Shown here one piece after another: positions 44,670 through 55,896 of a stretch of DNA of 64,000 nucleotides. The position numbers were made by a program, and so were the translations under genes. The first letter of the stretch is position 1; each line of letters starts with the position of its first letter. Under the pieces are notes generated by a model. It had not been told where the DNA came from and ran no database searches. It saw nothing but the letters and a program-made list of their open reading frames with translations. The stretch lies in the NCBI GenBank assembly GCA_025174535.1, contig JALBUN010000012.1, positions 558,001 through 622,000 of the forward strand. Reading direction: 5' to 3'. The DNA is from Cantharellus purpuraceus. Lineage: Eukaryota > Basidiomycota > Agaricomycetes > Cantharellales > Hydnaceae.

Positions 44670-47600
44670 TCATTGTCGCGATAGAATACGACACCAGTTC
44701 ACCCACCGCTGGAATAGTTGCCGGATCCACAGCCATGCTTCCTCAAGCAGGACGTCTAGCCCTCTGCGCTCGTTCCATGATGGAGAAGAAGCGCCACGTT
44801 CAACTGCTATGAATTTGAGCACGTCCTTGACCGTGATCAACCCCACCAGGGACCCGAACTCTTCCACCAGTATGACACGTGGACTTAAAACTAGTTAGTA
44901 GATGCAGTCACCAGCCAGTCTGTCCGAGGACGCACCCCATTCGCTTGAATAACTGCATTACTATCTCCAAAGGAAGTTGAGGAGAAACAGTTAATGGTGT
45001 CTAACCCGATTCACGCTGTGAGGAGACAATAGATGAGGGAACAAAAGACCTGCACCTGATTGACCCATGGCGACATGTTAAGGACAGTCCCTGCCGCCGA
45101 ACTTTCGATGAGATCCTCAACCTCATCTTCATCGATACCCACTGCTGGTCCAGTGCCCGTAGCGGGGGGTTGGGGGTCATCTTCTTCAGTTACATCAGAA
45201 GCGAAAGCACAGAAGGTGTGCGGTGAGATATCGCGAGCGCGTCGCGACTTATCTGTGGCCGACAGTCAGATAAGAACTACAGGCTCGTTCCCAGGTGAAC
45301 GCGCTTAATATGTATTCCATTTCTGTGCGTTTTATGTAGCCTTCCAACAGTCGACGGCCATCTCCTGAAATGATTGGGAATCCTTGCACTGCAGTACGCT
45401 CTAAAACCGCCTCTGACCCAACGACCGAGTGAGCACCATGCTATAAAGGCTTTCCAGGCAGGAACTAACCGACATCTGCCACCGTCATTCCGGATGACAT
45501 TAATGTATGTAATCCTTTTCTCATGACTCTTGACACTAAGATGAAGTAATATCAGAAAACTAAAGACCAACAGTCTTGTATTGGCAAAGAGGCAATTACC
45601 TGAGATGTTAAAAGCATGGTCGTTCTTCTCCAGAAGAGGATAGCCATTAAAGCGAATCATCTCATCGGCGATGCCAGCTCCTCCAAAGAAATCTCCGACA
45701 AACTTAGTGACCAACAAAACAATCTAGGATCCAACTCTGTTCAAAGGCCATAATTTGTTTAGTAGAAGACACACCATTGTGGGAAGGATATAAGTTAGAG
45801 CGCCAGTTAGCTCAAACATGATGACCACGACACACACTGTGATGCGCATCACACCGCTTCGGCCAAATCAAAACAGTAAGAGAGAAACAGACAACAAAGC
45901 TCACGCGAGTGCAGCTGCTGCGCCAAGGAAAGCGTAAGTCCCGGGTGTGATGCATGGCACGTCAGGTTGACACACAGCGAACCATCCCCATTGCGGGTAT
46001 GCGCTGAAAGTAACCAGATTGTGGAAATGACGAATAGAGTGCTGGAAAAAGGCCGTACCGATACATGGCCTTCACAATGATGCCGATCATCCGTCCGAAA
46101 GTTGCACCAACAGCCATGGACGGGATGAAAATACCTGCAGGAACCTTGCAGCCATACGAAAGGACAACGAAGCCCGCACGAAAGATAGTAGCTAGTAGCA
46201 GTGAGTTCGCCATAGGCCATTGCACCCCCGACCTGAAAACAGAGTAGGATTACACCTGAAACACTGATCTATCAAAACATACTGGCAAAGATTATCATAG
46301 TCTCCCCCGTTGTCGCACTCCCGAAAAAGAATAGCCAGGCTTTCTGTCATGTCAATTCGTAGGAAACGATTGAAGTAACCAAACATGGAAGTCAAGGCCG
46401 CGAGAGTGACTACCTCGGCAACACCGTGATCTGCCAAGTATCGACGACGAAAAGCAGCAATTTGGAGATTGAATTTGATCACAAAGACTCCATAAAGACC
46501 CTGAGAACATTTAGTAAAACGTCGAATTTCGATTTGATTTCGGAGGACGTACTCCAAAAATGCCAATGACGATAAAAAAAAGGATCTCAAAAAAATGCCA
46601 ATCACGGTCGTATGTGACCTGGAAGAGTACAAGCTTTCCCGTCCGGAAAGGGTTCATGGCCTGCATCCATGAGTGGTGAGCTGCAGTGAACAATATATTA
46701 GGCGATCAACTCGCCGAAAGCGTAACAGTTGCAACCAGTGCACAAAAGAAGCTACGCCACATTGTCTTAATACTGAACGTGTGACTCATTTCCTTTCTCA
46801 AACGCGTCATTGGGTATCCTTCAGGAGAGCAGAGATGATTTACCTCGATCGAGAACAAGACCCCACCAATGGGTGAGCCAAATGCTACTGCGACACCTGC
46901 CGCACTGGCAGCAGTGAGTATTTCACGCATTTTACCTAATGAAGTTTTAGCTCCACATATTTGAATAACTCAGTTATCACCTTGACTGCGAGAATATCTA
47001 CTAAACATGCGAGCCACTACATTGCCAATACAGCAGGCAACGTGCACAGATGGACCTTCTTTGCCTACAGAAAGCCCTGACGCAATCACTAGAGGCTATA
47101 GAAGGCAAACATTAAGATGATACAGGATATAGAGCGCAGGTATCGTACCAGCGTCAAACTTTTGATAAAAAGAGTCCAACCTCCCAGATAGCCCTGCATG
47201 ATGAATCCAGCAATAATGCATTTGATTTCTGATATGCCAGAACCCGCAGCATATCGGGCGAAAGTCTTGACTAGGGACGCAGAGATTAAAGAAAACATTG
47301 TCTAGAATTGAAAAAGGTTCGTGTCTGACTTCAATGACATAGCGCAACATACTGCACATAATACGTATATTATCCATCGCTCTGGGGTATAGAAACCCCA
47401 GGCTCTCCAAGAAGAACAGCCGTCTTCATCTGGGGACTCAATTTCCCAGCAACAAAAGTGTCGAGTTAGCCACCAGGCGTCACGACAGTAGCCCATCTTG
47501 ATATCGGACAGCCATGCAGTGATGATTGATATAATAGCAGCATTGACGCCAATGCAAACGCCTGCAATAGTCTCTGGGTGATGTGAATTGAGAACACAGC

Positions 47601-48030
47601 GGAAGCCCTACCTGCCAAGCCAATAACAAACCATCCCTGTCCTGCGTGGGTGGCCTTGACTATTCGTGTCCATAACCATTGTGGACTGGGTGTATCATTG
47701 AAGTCACGTTGCACGCTCTGTAATTCACGTTCTTTCCGAAGACGCAGGTTTCTTTCGATCATAGAGTCCTCAATCCAATCTCCAGGTTTTACTGAGTATA
47801 TCGAATATAAAACTGATAAATATGGTACCTATCGTGCTGAAATCTTCTCGGGAATAAATGTCAAGTCTTGGAAGACTGACAATACTCACCTTCATAGCGT
47901 CTGAAGTGAGAATACTTCGATTAGACTAGTGAGGCAAATGCTGTGTATTGTAATACCTGATTTCCTCGAGTCCTTCATCATGTGGACGGCTATTTGGTGA
48001 CTCTGGAAGCCTGACTTGGGGACTAGCCAT
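44670..48030 (-). CDS. CLC-family chloride channel/exchanger (GEF1-like)
   Basis: Intracellular CLC proteins move chloride, often against protons, to balance charge in Golgi, vacuole or endosome membranes. The many exons run from ATG 48030 ([20 protein letters not shown]). Family motifs appear in order: [20 protein letters not shown] (selectivity filter; Ser in place of Pro is also seen in yeast GEF1), [20 protein letters not shown] (gating Glu), [40 protein letters not shown], and [20 protein letters not shown]. The cytosolic C-terminus carries CBS domains; [20 protein letters not shown] is the end of the second. It ends [11 protein letters not shown] at 44670. The start codon is 202 bp from the divergent MED1 start. 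I did not fix every intron. Confidence 0.92.
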
Positions 48031-48232
48031 GAGTAGTGCTGTTACTGTGGAAAAAACGCTATATTACGTCAATGACAGGACGTGCAATTCTAGGCACGTG
48101 ACTTCTCGGCAAGAGAATTTAAAGTGGCAACACCACGCGACAGTTACACTTTCAAGCTGTCACCAGAGTTGCATTTAATTGTGAGGTATAGTGATAAGCT
48201 GGAGCCTGGTACGTTTTTGCATAGGCAGTATC

Positions 48233-50539
48233 ATGGATATAGGTCACTCCTCACGTCCCGAGAATCTTCTCGCATCGATTCATGGAGCAACAGCAGCACC
48301 AGGGGTGACCTATATCCCTGAGCATCACCAGCCTTTCGCAGAATCCCACGACAACAGAAATTCCGTTCTCCCCCAGCTCAAGGATATATTATCCACTACA
48401 TCACTCTTGTCTATAGCATTGTCTTCACATTCGCAACATGCCGCCATTACCCAGGAGCTGGATACCGTGAGCTATATCTTGAGTTTACAGATTAAAAGGC
48501 ATTTACAGCCAGTCTCAGGCAGGAACAAACTCAGCCTCCATAATTAAGGCTCTTCGGGAACGTCATGGCATCGACTACGGCGAGGATGTTCCATCTTCAA
48601 AAGCATCTCAAGTAGAGTGGTTTTTGGCACAAATAGAGTCATGGGGGAAATTAGCAGGAATGCAATTCTTCAGGGAAGCGCAACCCAATGGGAAGCTTAG
48701 CGTTGCTCTTGCGGGGAAGATACTAGTGCTCGACATTGAATTTCGAGTAAAGATCCCCGGGAGTGAAGATGATGTTGGCATTGAACTAATTTCCTTGAAA
48801 AGTTCGCATGCATCCCCCCTGGATGCTCCTGCAACTTCTGCATCCTCCCTACCAACCTCTGGAGCTTCCTTGGATACGTTCCTCGCGGCGACTCTTCGAG
48901 AGTACTTGGATGAGATGCAGAAATGCCAGGCAGATATGGATATCATGCATATTGCCAAGCTTGGTCGAGCCCTGAAGAGCCATCTACAGTATATCATGAA
49001 GCTGGATAGCCTGGCACAGAGAAAAGTAGAAGGCGGATCCCGTTGGTTCACAGAGGTAGACGATCTAAGTTCAGTGGCAAACCAGGTAGTTCCCAAGGAG
49101 GCTGAGACAGTAGCCAAGTCGGTTTGACGTTCTCTGCTATCCCAGTACCACATAATACTACTTACTGTTACAACCACAGGGAACTTGCACTATCTCATGC
49201 ACCGTTGGACATTCTCTTGCTTCGCGGTCACGCGTTGCCCTTACCGTATCTGCAGACGCCATCAATCTCGCTCTTGGTCTACCTATCTCCATTATGTTAC
49301 TTGACACTTCTTCGTTCTTCAACACAGTCTAGAGCCAAAACCACCGCGACGGATATTTCAATGGCGGCATTACGATCGTATCTTTCCCAACGAACCTCAT
49401 GCAAAGGCGCGGTCGTCGCGAATTTGTCACTAGGACCTTCCTCGCAACCTAGCCACTTTGCTCAAGAGCATGGTCGTCCCACATTTCCTTTGCTTCCACC
49501 GGATGCTTTCGAAGACACCGATGTTCAAAGTCTGGACCATATCTTACCTGTAGATAATGGCCCAGATGCATGGGTTCTAGATTTTGGTTCCGAAGGGGTC
49601 GTCTTGTCGCAAAGTCGCATGTGGGAGATTCAGATTCTCTTAGGTATGGCACCTGTAATGGACACATCGTTTGGATACAGCGACAGTTGGGTGGATCTTC
49701 TAGTTCGTTGCGTTCCCTCATCCGAATTTCGGTAACCAAAACCACCCTCAGATACGAAAACCGTATGAAATGACTAGTGAGAGATACACAACTACTTATG
49801 TGAGCGGGCGAGTGTTGTTTGACTACCCTGACTACCTAACACCTCTGTAAGATTTCACCTACAAAGGCACATCCACCCCTCCATTTGCGTTTGACTGCTC
49901 CGCATGAGTCAGGATTCATTCTTCGTAAACTCCGTGTGCAGTCTATGAGAGATATCTGGTCCATTTGCGAGGTGGGTGAACTACTTTTGTTTTTCATTAT
50001 CTCACATAATTCTCACCCCAGATTGTGAAAGAGCAAAGTTGGTACAATAATCTTATTGAGAGTTGTCATTGGTCTCCAGAAGACACGGATTTTCAAGAGG
50101 ACGACGCTGCAGACGAGGTCCGTCAGGACGAAGTAGACGCACTCTTGAGAGGTAGGGGTTTCAAAGTCGGGTGTCCGTCTAGCCTGACATGTCCACTTGC
50201 ACAGGCTCACTCCCTCCTACCCGCATCCCTGTCAATATGTCCTTCGAACCTTCCATTTCTCCGCCTTTGTTTGGGCACACATTGCATCGCGCACATCCAT
50301 CACTTACCATGGTTTTCCCCAGTAGAACACCCAGTGCACCGTTGATCAACGCTTCGATTGCTTTGGATTCATCGGCAGTTAGTTGCGTGAGAGTAGTCGT
50401 AAACGGGGTGACTGTACGTGGCTTCCTGGAGGAGTCAGTCCGCCGTGGTGGCGGTATGGGATTGGCCGGACGATTGTGGTTGAAATCAGGCGAAACGGCC
50501 GTCGCGTCTTCCCAATATTCGGTGCCAAGTTCTGGATGA
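48233..50539 (+). CDS. MED1: Mediator complex subunit 1 (fungal MED1)
   Basis: MED1 is in the Mediator middle module and contacts activators. The first ATG that gives a coherent product is 48233 (MDIGHSSRPENLLASIHG). Exons join through ELDT-AGTNSASIIKALRERHG to a long exon with DYGEDVPSSKASQVEWFLAQ, GKILVLDIEFRVKIP and FLAATLREYLDEMQK. The diagnostic stretch is SHAPLDILLLRGHALPLPYL then QTPSISLLVYLSPLCYLTLL. Further exons give PHESGFILRKLRVQSMRDIW and HWSPEDTDFQED. The end is EESVRRGGGMGLAGRLWLKS, a typical fungal MED1 C-terminus, with the stop at 50539. Other frames after 50480 also look open, and I considered a frameshift there, but the conserved ending argues against it. Confidence 0.85.
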
Positions 50540-50725
50540 TCGTTTGCGCTGTATCTTGGATGAAGTAATCGGTATGACTGTAGTAACTAGGTGAGCTTCT
50601 CAAGGTTTTGTATGATCAGTGAGTAGACAGAGGAAAAGGCGATCACGTAGGATCACGGCAGACAATACAGAGGGGGTACAGCGATAATTTGCAACTAAGC
50701 TAATATTACATGTGGCTCAGACACG

Positions 50726-51936
50726 TCATGAAGCCTGTACTAGTAGGCCATATCGTGCAGTGCTTCCGCCATCCACCTTGCTGTTCGCGAGATATTTCGT
50801 TACAATGGGTTCCCAACATTCCCGAGCTAGTTGCATATGTTCCCCGTCGCAGGACATGAGTTTGACGCGGCCAGCCAGGTCGAGTTGCTTTAGTCCAATC
50901 CAATCCTCAGAATATAGTGGTTGTGATTTCATTGGAACCAAAGGAGGGGTCGAGAAACCTCGACTTTCTTCTTTTATAGGTGCGTAGGAGCCGAACCAAG
51001 CGCTCTCCTTTGGAATGACGGTCTTGTCCTGAGTAAAGAGTACAAGTACGAGGTTTGAAAGAGATGCGAAGTTCTGAGCATAGGTATCATTGCGGGAATC
51101 CGGGTTCTCGTTATTGATGCTGGTAAGGAAGTGGTTGGACGACAAATAGACGGATAGCTGTGATGTATCGCGATAGTATTGAGCCTGGAACAAATGCCAT
51201 TAGTTCAGATGACATGATTAGGGCAAGCTACCAACCGGAATTATGTTACTTTGTGCCCAGCTGCTGTATACACCAACATTGGTAGCACTTTTAGCCAATC
51301 GACACATAACATCGAACGGTTTGCAACCTGGTAAATCCGCGATCCCCATGTGCTGCGAGCCAAAAGTGATCAAATTGTGGACAGGGGGATCGTTATATCG
51401 TTCTACGTAAGCACGAAGGAACTGTCCGCCTGATAAAAGCACTTCAACAAGACATAGGAAGATGACAGTCCTACAAACTCACCTTGCGAGAAGCCTAAAC
51501 CATCAAAACCGCCCTGTAGTTCTGGAATGGCTGCAAGCTGTTTTGAAGCTGCAGACAACTGCTCGTCAACATTTCCGAACTGCGACATAAGTTAGCAAGA
51601 GATGTCACAAATGTGAATTTCATATGGCGCACCCATCCGGCTCTCTGATCTTTCTCAAGATCCTCCTCCACGTAAATTGAGTGGATGAACAGACCCGGAT
51701 GAATTTTGCGGACGAGAGACATGAATTCGAGCATGCCGGGTGATAAATGAGAATCTCCTAGGTCAATTGAATATGACATGTAGGATAGTAACATGACAGA
51801 ACTTACCGAGCCCATGCCATATCACCAAGGGTATGGAAGAATTCTGCGTCACTGCTGGTGCGTTCCCCAAAGCAGATGGTCGAGCGCGAACAAAGAGTCC
51901 TAGACTCACAGTAAGCACGAGGGCTAAGAACATCAT
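50726..51936 (-). CDS. Palmitoyl-protein thioesterase (PPT1 family)
   Basis: This lysosomal or vacuolar hydrolase removes fatty acyl groups from cysteines during protein turnover. The ATG at 51936 opens a clear signal peptide (MMFLALVLTVSLGLFVRA). The alpha/beta-hydrolase core begins IPLVIWHGLG. The nucleophile elbow GFSQGG is split by an intron and continues QFLRAYVERYNDPPVHNLIT, then FGSQHMGIADLPGC. Later parts include FMSLVRKIHPGLFIHSIYVE upstream in the protein and, near the C-terminus, YSEDWIGLKQLDLAGRVKLM followed by SCDGEHMQLARECW with the catalytic His. The last residues are RYGLLVQAS. The catalytic Ser and His are present. The Asp should be among PDSRNDTYAQNF or nearby, which I could not settle. 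Confidence 0.9.
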
Positions 51937-52127
51937 GTTCTCTGCACTGAATATCGCCAATTGCTACTGCCAGTATGTGTTTTGTGGATGTTCTGTTGCC
52001 GCTGCGGTTCCTGCCAGTCGCTAGATTGCTGGTTGGCTGGAGCCAATTCGGTGTTCTAAACAAATAACACTATCAGTCGCGCGCGTTCCAAGGCCGTCTC
52101 AATTCGTCACTCTTGCCATTACACACC

Positions 52128-52690
52128 ATGTCTGGCGCAGCAGCTTCGGTAGGAGTCTCACGCTTCCAAAGCTTCATGAATCACCCTGCTGGTAAGTCAA
52201 CATCCAGTATGCTGCTTCTTCTCTCAGTGATCATATCTGCACCTTTGCAGGCCCAAAGACTGTGTTCTTTTGGGCTCCATTGATGAAATGGTGCCTTGTT
52301 GCAGCAGGCCTGAAAGATCTGTCCCGTCCTGCCGATAAACTTAGCTTGTCGCAGAATATTGGTGCGTATGAGTCAGAACAAGTCCATGAAACTCAGACCC
52401 TGAAGGGCCTCTTGCAGCTCTGGCAGGAACAGGATTTATTTGGGTGCGGTATTCGCTTGTGATCACCCCCGTAAACTACAGCCTGGCAGCGGTGGGTAGT
52501 CAAAGCTATACCAAAGCTCATCTTCCAGTGAACTTGTTTTAGGTTAACTTTTTCGTGGGCGCGAGTGGTGTTACCCAGCTGTATCGTATTTGGGAGTTAG
52601 TGCTTTATCATCTCTTTGTTGACTGTCTCTTTTTGACATACTACAAACAGCCATCGAAGGAAGAATCCAAACGCTGTTACAGCAGAATGA
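52128..52690 (+). CDS. Mitochondrial pyruvate carrier subunit (MPC2/3-type)
   Basis: This inner-membrane carrier subunit imports pyruvate into the matrix as a heterodimer with MPC1. Five exons join in phase: MSGAAASVGVSRFQSFMNHP, then GPKTVFFWAPLMKWCLVAAG and LKDLSRPADKLSLSQNI, then ALAGTGFIWVRYSLVITPVN with YSLAA, then VNFFVGASGVTQLYRIW, and a final short exon HRRKNPNAVTAE with a TGA at 52688-52690. The KW-x(7)-G-LxDxxRP signature and the three helices fit MPC2/MPC3. Its 3' end is convergent with APQ12, 113 bp apart. Confidence 0.93.
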
Positions 52691-52803
52691 AGTGGATGTC
52701 GTGACTGAAATAGCTCTCTTTGTCAAGCAATCGTTATTTTACTTGCACAATCATCCGCTGAGCCAGACAAACACATGGCCTTGCAAACCAGAATAGATTT
52801 GCA

Positions 52804-53445
52804 TCATCTAGATTTACCCCTACCCTTCGCATTCTTTGTTCTGCGCTTTCTCTTCACAGAATCCACAACATTATCACCCGCAAAGGTTCTCGCTGCTAAT
52901 CCTGACAACGAGCCCCACCATCCCGCTTGGTTTGTTGCCTGCTGAGTGGCATCGACCATCTTTTCGACCATCTCCCTTGCGACTTTTCCGGCGTCTGCAG
53001 CATAAAGATTCACTTCTCGCTGGCCCTCTCGCCATCGTTGGTGCTCATCAAATGTATCCCAAATACGAGGCCGAGCTGAACGAGATGAGCTTCCAGTTGC
53101 ACCTCGATTGAAGATGCCAAGGGAGTTGGGCATGAGCGTGTCTGCGACAAATCCCAATGCTGCCCCTGATATACCAATCAGGGCGCCCCACTTCACAAGG
53201 AACACTGTGCTGCGCACAAAGAAAGTGGTTGTGCGATAAAGTGACACGAGGGCGAAGTATATGGTGAGAATGGAAATGAGTGGTGGCAGGAGTGTCTGGA
53301 GGTTCAGGGATGCGAACAGGTCCATTACTGAAGCCTCAGCGAAACTGGAGTAGTTTTCTGCTAGGGATACGACGTTGAGATAGATGGCATCAAGAATGTC
53401 GCGAAGAGAGGAGAACCATTGTCGCACAACGTCTGCCACAGTCAT
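52804..53445 (-). CDS. APQ12: Nuclear-envelope/ER membrane protein APQ12
   Basis: Yeast APQ12 acts with BRR6 and BRL1 in nuclear pore assembly and membrane lipid balance. The gene is a single uninterrupted exon of 213 codons from ATG 53445. Longer frames upstream are possible, but this Met begins the conserved part (MTVADVVRQWFSSLRDILDA). Two hydrophobic segments follow (LLPPLISILTIYFALVSLYR; FLVKWGALIGISGAALGFVA), separated by a basic hinge (RTTTFFVRSTV). Then come WDTFDEHQRWREGQREVN, which is typical of the family, and a basic tail ending KRKRRTKNAKGRGKSR. The basic end could be a nuclear or membrane-surface signal. It is divergent from the gene at 53631, 185 bp away. Confidence 0.8.
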   Translation of the reverse strand: MTVADVVRQWFSSLRDILDAIYLNVVSLAENYSSFAEASVMDLFASLNLQTLLPPLISILTIYFALVSLYRTTTFFVRSTVFLVKWGALIGISGAALGFVADTLMPNSLGIFNRGATGSSSRSARPRIWDTFDEHQRWREGQREVNLYAADAGKVAREMVEKMVDATQQATNQAGWWGSLSGLAARTFAGDNVVDSVKRKRRTKNAKGRGKSR

Positions 53446-53630
53446 TGGTGATGCGTGACGTTGCTTGACGTGACTTGATCTCGATTGGGGTAGGCACCTT
53501 TCGGCAATTGCCGGAGACGTATATATATGTCGAGCACTTGGGCCCGCAAGGAGGCGGAGTATCAATATAGACTCCTCCCAACTTCCATACTCTCACCACC
53601 TTCCTCTCGTTGTGCTCTCTCCTTTCCACC

Positions 53631-54354
53631 ATGGCTCTGAAGCGTAAACTTGAGGTCGAGGCAGACTCTATGGAGGCTTCCTATAACGTGTGGTTATCCC
53701 CTTCATCACGATCGGCTATGTTCTCACGCGCCATCACTAGCGTCCCATGAAACAATTCCGCTCTGCCTCTGCTCCTTCCTCAGTGGCGCAATCTGAGGAC
53801 ATTTCCATGGAAGAAACGTCTTACGAACCTCTGAATGCGTCGACGGGTTCGTTGGACTCCGATACACGTGTGTTGTCGTGTTGCTAGTTATATGCACATT
53901 GATTTACCTTCTGTCTAGCCTCCTATCCTACTTTCAATTTGTATCCTTTTCCATCGTATGAGTCAAGCGACGATGTGCAGATGGATGGGGTAAATCACTC
54001 TTACACTCAAACTACTTCCGAGTCTCGCACTAGTTCCAATGTGTCTGAAGAGATCAAGCCCTGCGTTGGCCTTATGCAACCAAAGGCGTCTTTCGTGCAC
54101 ACCATGTAAGACCTTCTCTGCAACGATCGACTCTTGGTTCTCGTCTCCGTAGTTGGCTAATTTGCACGTTACCTTTACAAGCTCCAATTGTTACCAGATT
54201 CCCCGCCTCCGAGTATCCTGCGCATCCGGCGTCAGCGGTCAACGCACACTATGGACACAGTAATTGCTCGCCATGTCTTGCCAATGATCAATGTTGCTAA
54301 CGCGGGGTTTGTAGATGTGATCAGTGTGGTGCCATCGACATGATCGACACGTAA
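53631..54354 (+). CDS. Small conserved protein with C-terminal CxxC motif
   Basis: Five exons join in phase from MALKRKLEVEADSMEASYN, through PMKQFRSASAPSS and SEDISMEETSYEPLN, to PSYPTFNLYPFPSYESSDDV, then SNCYQIPRLRVSCASG, VSGQRTLWTQ and finally CDQCGAIDMIDT with the stop at 54352-54354. The middle is acidic and Ser/Tyr-rich, probably disordered. The last ~35 residues hold four Cys (Cys before YQIPRLRVS, Cys after it, and the C-x2-C pair), which could bind one zinc ion. I recall similar uncharacterised proteins in other mushroom-forming fungi but no function. The last exon is about 40 nt. It is divergent from APQ12. Confidence 0.75.
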
Positions 54355-55896
54355 AAAGAACATATCTTGTTCCGACTAAAACATTCACCGGTATACGACT
54401 TTCGGCAGCAATTATTACCACCTTATCGACTTCCACAATCCCGCTTCCCTCTTCTCATCCGCTACACCCTTCCCTATCTCCATTCGACTTTTTCCACCTC
54501 CAGCTGGAAACGCTTACCTTTCTCCTTTCCCTCTGTTATCTCCCCAGCTTCTATTTGACACCAAACTCCGCCGCCAACCGTCAAGTTTCACCAATATCTC
54601 TGCCCGGCCGTCACTTGTCTGCCTTCAGCCACCGCTACACAACCTGACCTTTTCCTCCTTCCCTCAGCCTGCTCAGTCCTCGCCGATATCGATTATCTGT
54701 AACAAAAATGTCTCAATAGTCGGCACACCAGCCATTCGACATCCCAGCACCTTATTCAGCGCTCCTCCGACACTCGCCAGCTTTGCTAAAGTCATTCCCT
54801 CTCTGTCAACATCGGTACATCTCGACGCTGAAAGTAGGTTTCCTCATCTCTTAGCTTTATATAACATGCGTATTCCTTCTGGATTATGCACATTCCAATC
54901 GACACCCCCTGTCTGTTGGAGCAAAAACATCTTGCCGAATGTCATCGTATTCTTTGTACTTATCAATGTATGGTTATTTGCGGTGTCTGTCGGAGCGTCC
55001 AGCCAGTGATTTTATTGGGTGAAAGCTACGCAGGGTGTACACCCTAATCAAGTCAGACCTGTCACAATCTATTAATGTAAAGCTCGGCCATATCGCAGCG
55101 CTGTAAATAGGGCGTATATGGAACCAGCTTAAGCTGAAAACCCAGCGTATGGTCTGAGCTTGAGCCGACGTTAGTCCAAAGTGGAGCAACGGTCCAGGCC
55201 TGGACAGGCGGCTTGTCAGACCGCCGAATGCAACCCGAACGGCATGGCATCCCTTTGTAAGTGGGACTTGCGATGGACAATCATGGCCAGAGTTCATGAA
55301 GCCCTCCTCGTGCTCCTGGCCACTGCTGCTGTGCCTCCCAAACCACCCCCCTCATAATTTTCTGGGCACCCTCATCGTTTATGGTAGCGTGGTAGTGAGG
55401 TTTGACACTCTTTTTGAACGGTGCTTCAAAGCGGCATGTGTAGAACAGCTGTGGAGCCCCACCGGAGCCTTGCGAACGCTCCACTGTACCTTTTCCTACC
55501 GCTACTGTATCATAGCTAGCGAAACTCAGCTTAAGCTGGTTCCATAATGATGTTGTCAACTATTGGCCCTTAATTTGTGCTTCAGGTAATTTTTATATGC
55601 GCGGAGTTACTTCAACCCTGCAACTTCTGCCGCGGCATCACTTCGCCACCACTTTCCACGTCAGAAATCAGAAGGTTGACACTGACGCTATATTGGTTTT
55701 CCCCGATATCACAGACCAGGGTCTAGAGTGCTGTCTGAATGCATGATTTTTTGGGTCTCAATGCAGCACCGCAGCCCTGGTGTCGTTCTTTCTGTCAATC
55801 ATATCGAGAGTTGGTACCTTTGGTCAAGCTCGTGAGCGTCTGCAGGCATACGATATCACCTCTGTGCGCTCTAGCGTCTCTAGCTGTGGTGACCCC
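54355..55896. other. 1.5-kb region without a recognised gene
   Basis: Open frames occur on + at about 54330-54650 and 54640-55010 (Ser/Pro/Leu-rich, no ATG in a useful place) and on - at 55281-55559, but none has a recognisable domain. A 430-bp segment bounded by a 21-bp inverted repeat lies inside (55117-55546, listed separately). The last ~330 bp should contain the GT15 promoter. Confidence 0.4.
55117..55546. mobile_element. Possible MITE with 21-bp terminal inverted repeats
   Basis: Positions 55117-55137 and 55526-55546 are exact reverse complements of each other (TATGGAACCAGCTTAAGC plus TGA). Each contains the perfect palindrome CAGCTTAAGCTG. The 388 bp between them has no convincing coding sequence. 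This size and layout suit a miniature inverted-repeat element. I see no clear target-site duplication and no second copy in the window, so the call is tentative. Confidence 0.45.

Noticed and set aside
50480..50594. Frameshift near the MED1 C-terminus, with an alternative ending CILDEVIGMTVVTR
   Set aside because: The frame ending RRGGGMGLAGRLWLKS fits other fungal MED1 proteins and stops normally at 50539, so no lesion is needed.
54330..55010. Ser/Pro/Leu-rich open frames after the small Cys protein
   Set aside because: No suitable start codon, no domain, and an overlapping frame of similar length; more likely 3' flanking sequence.
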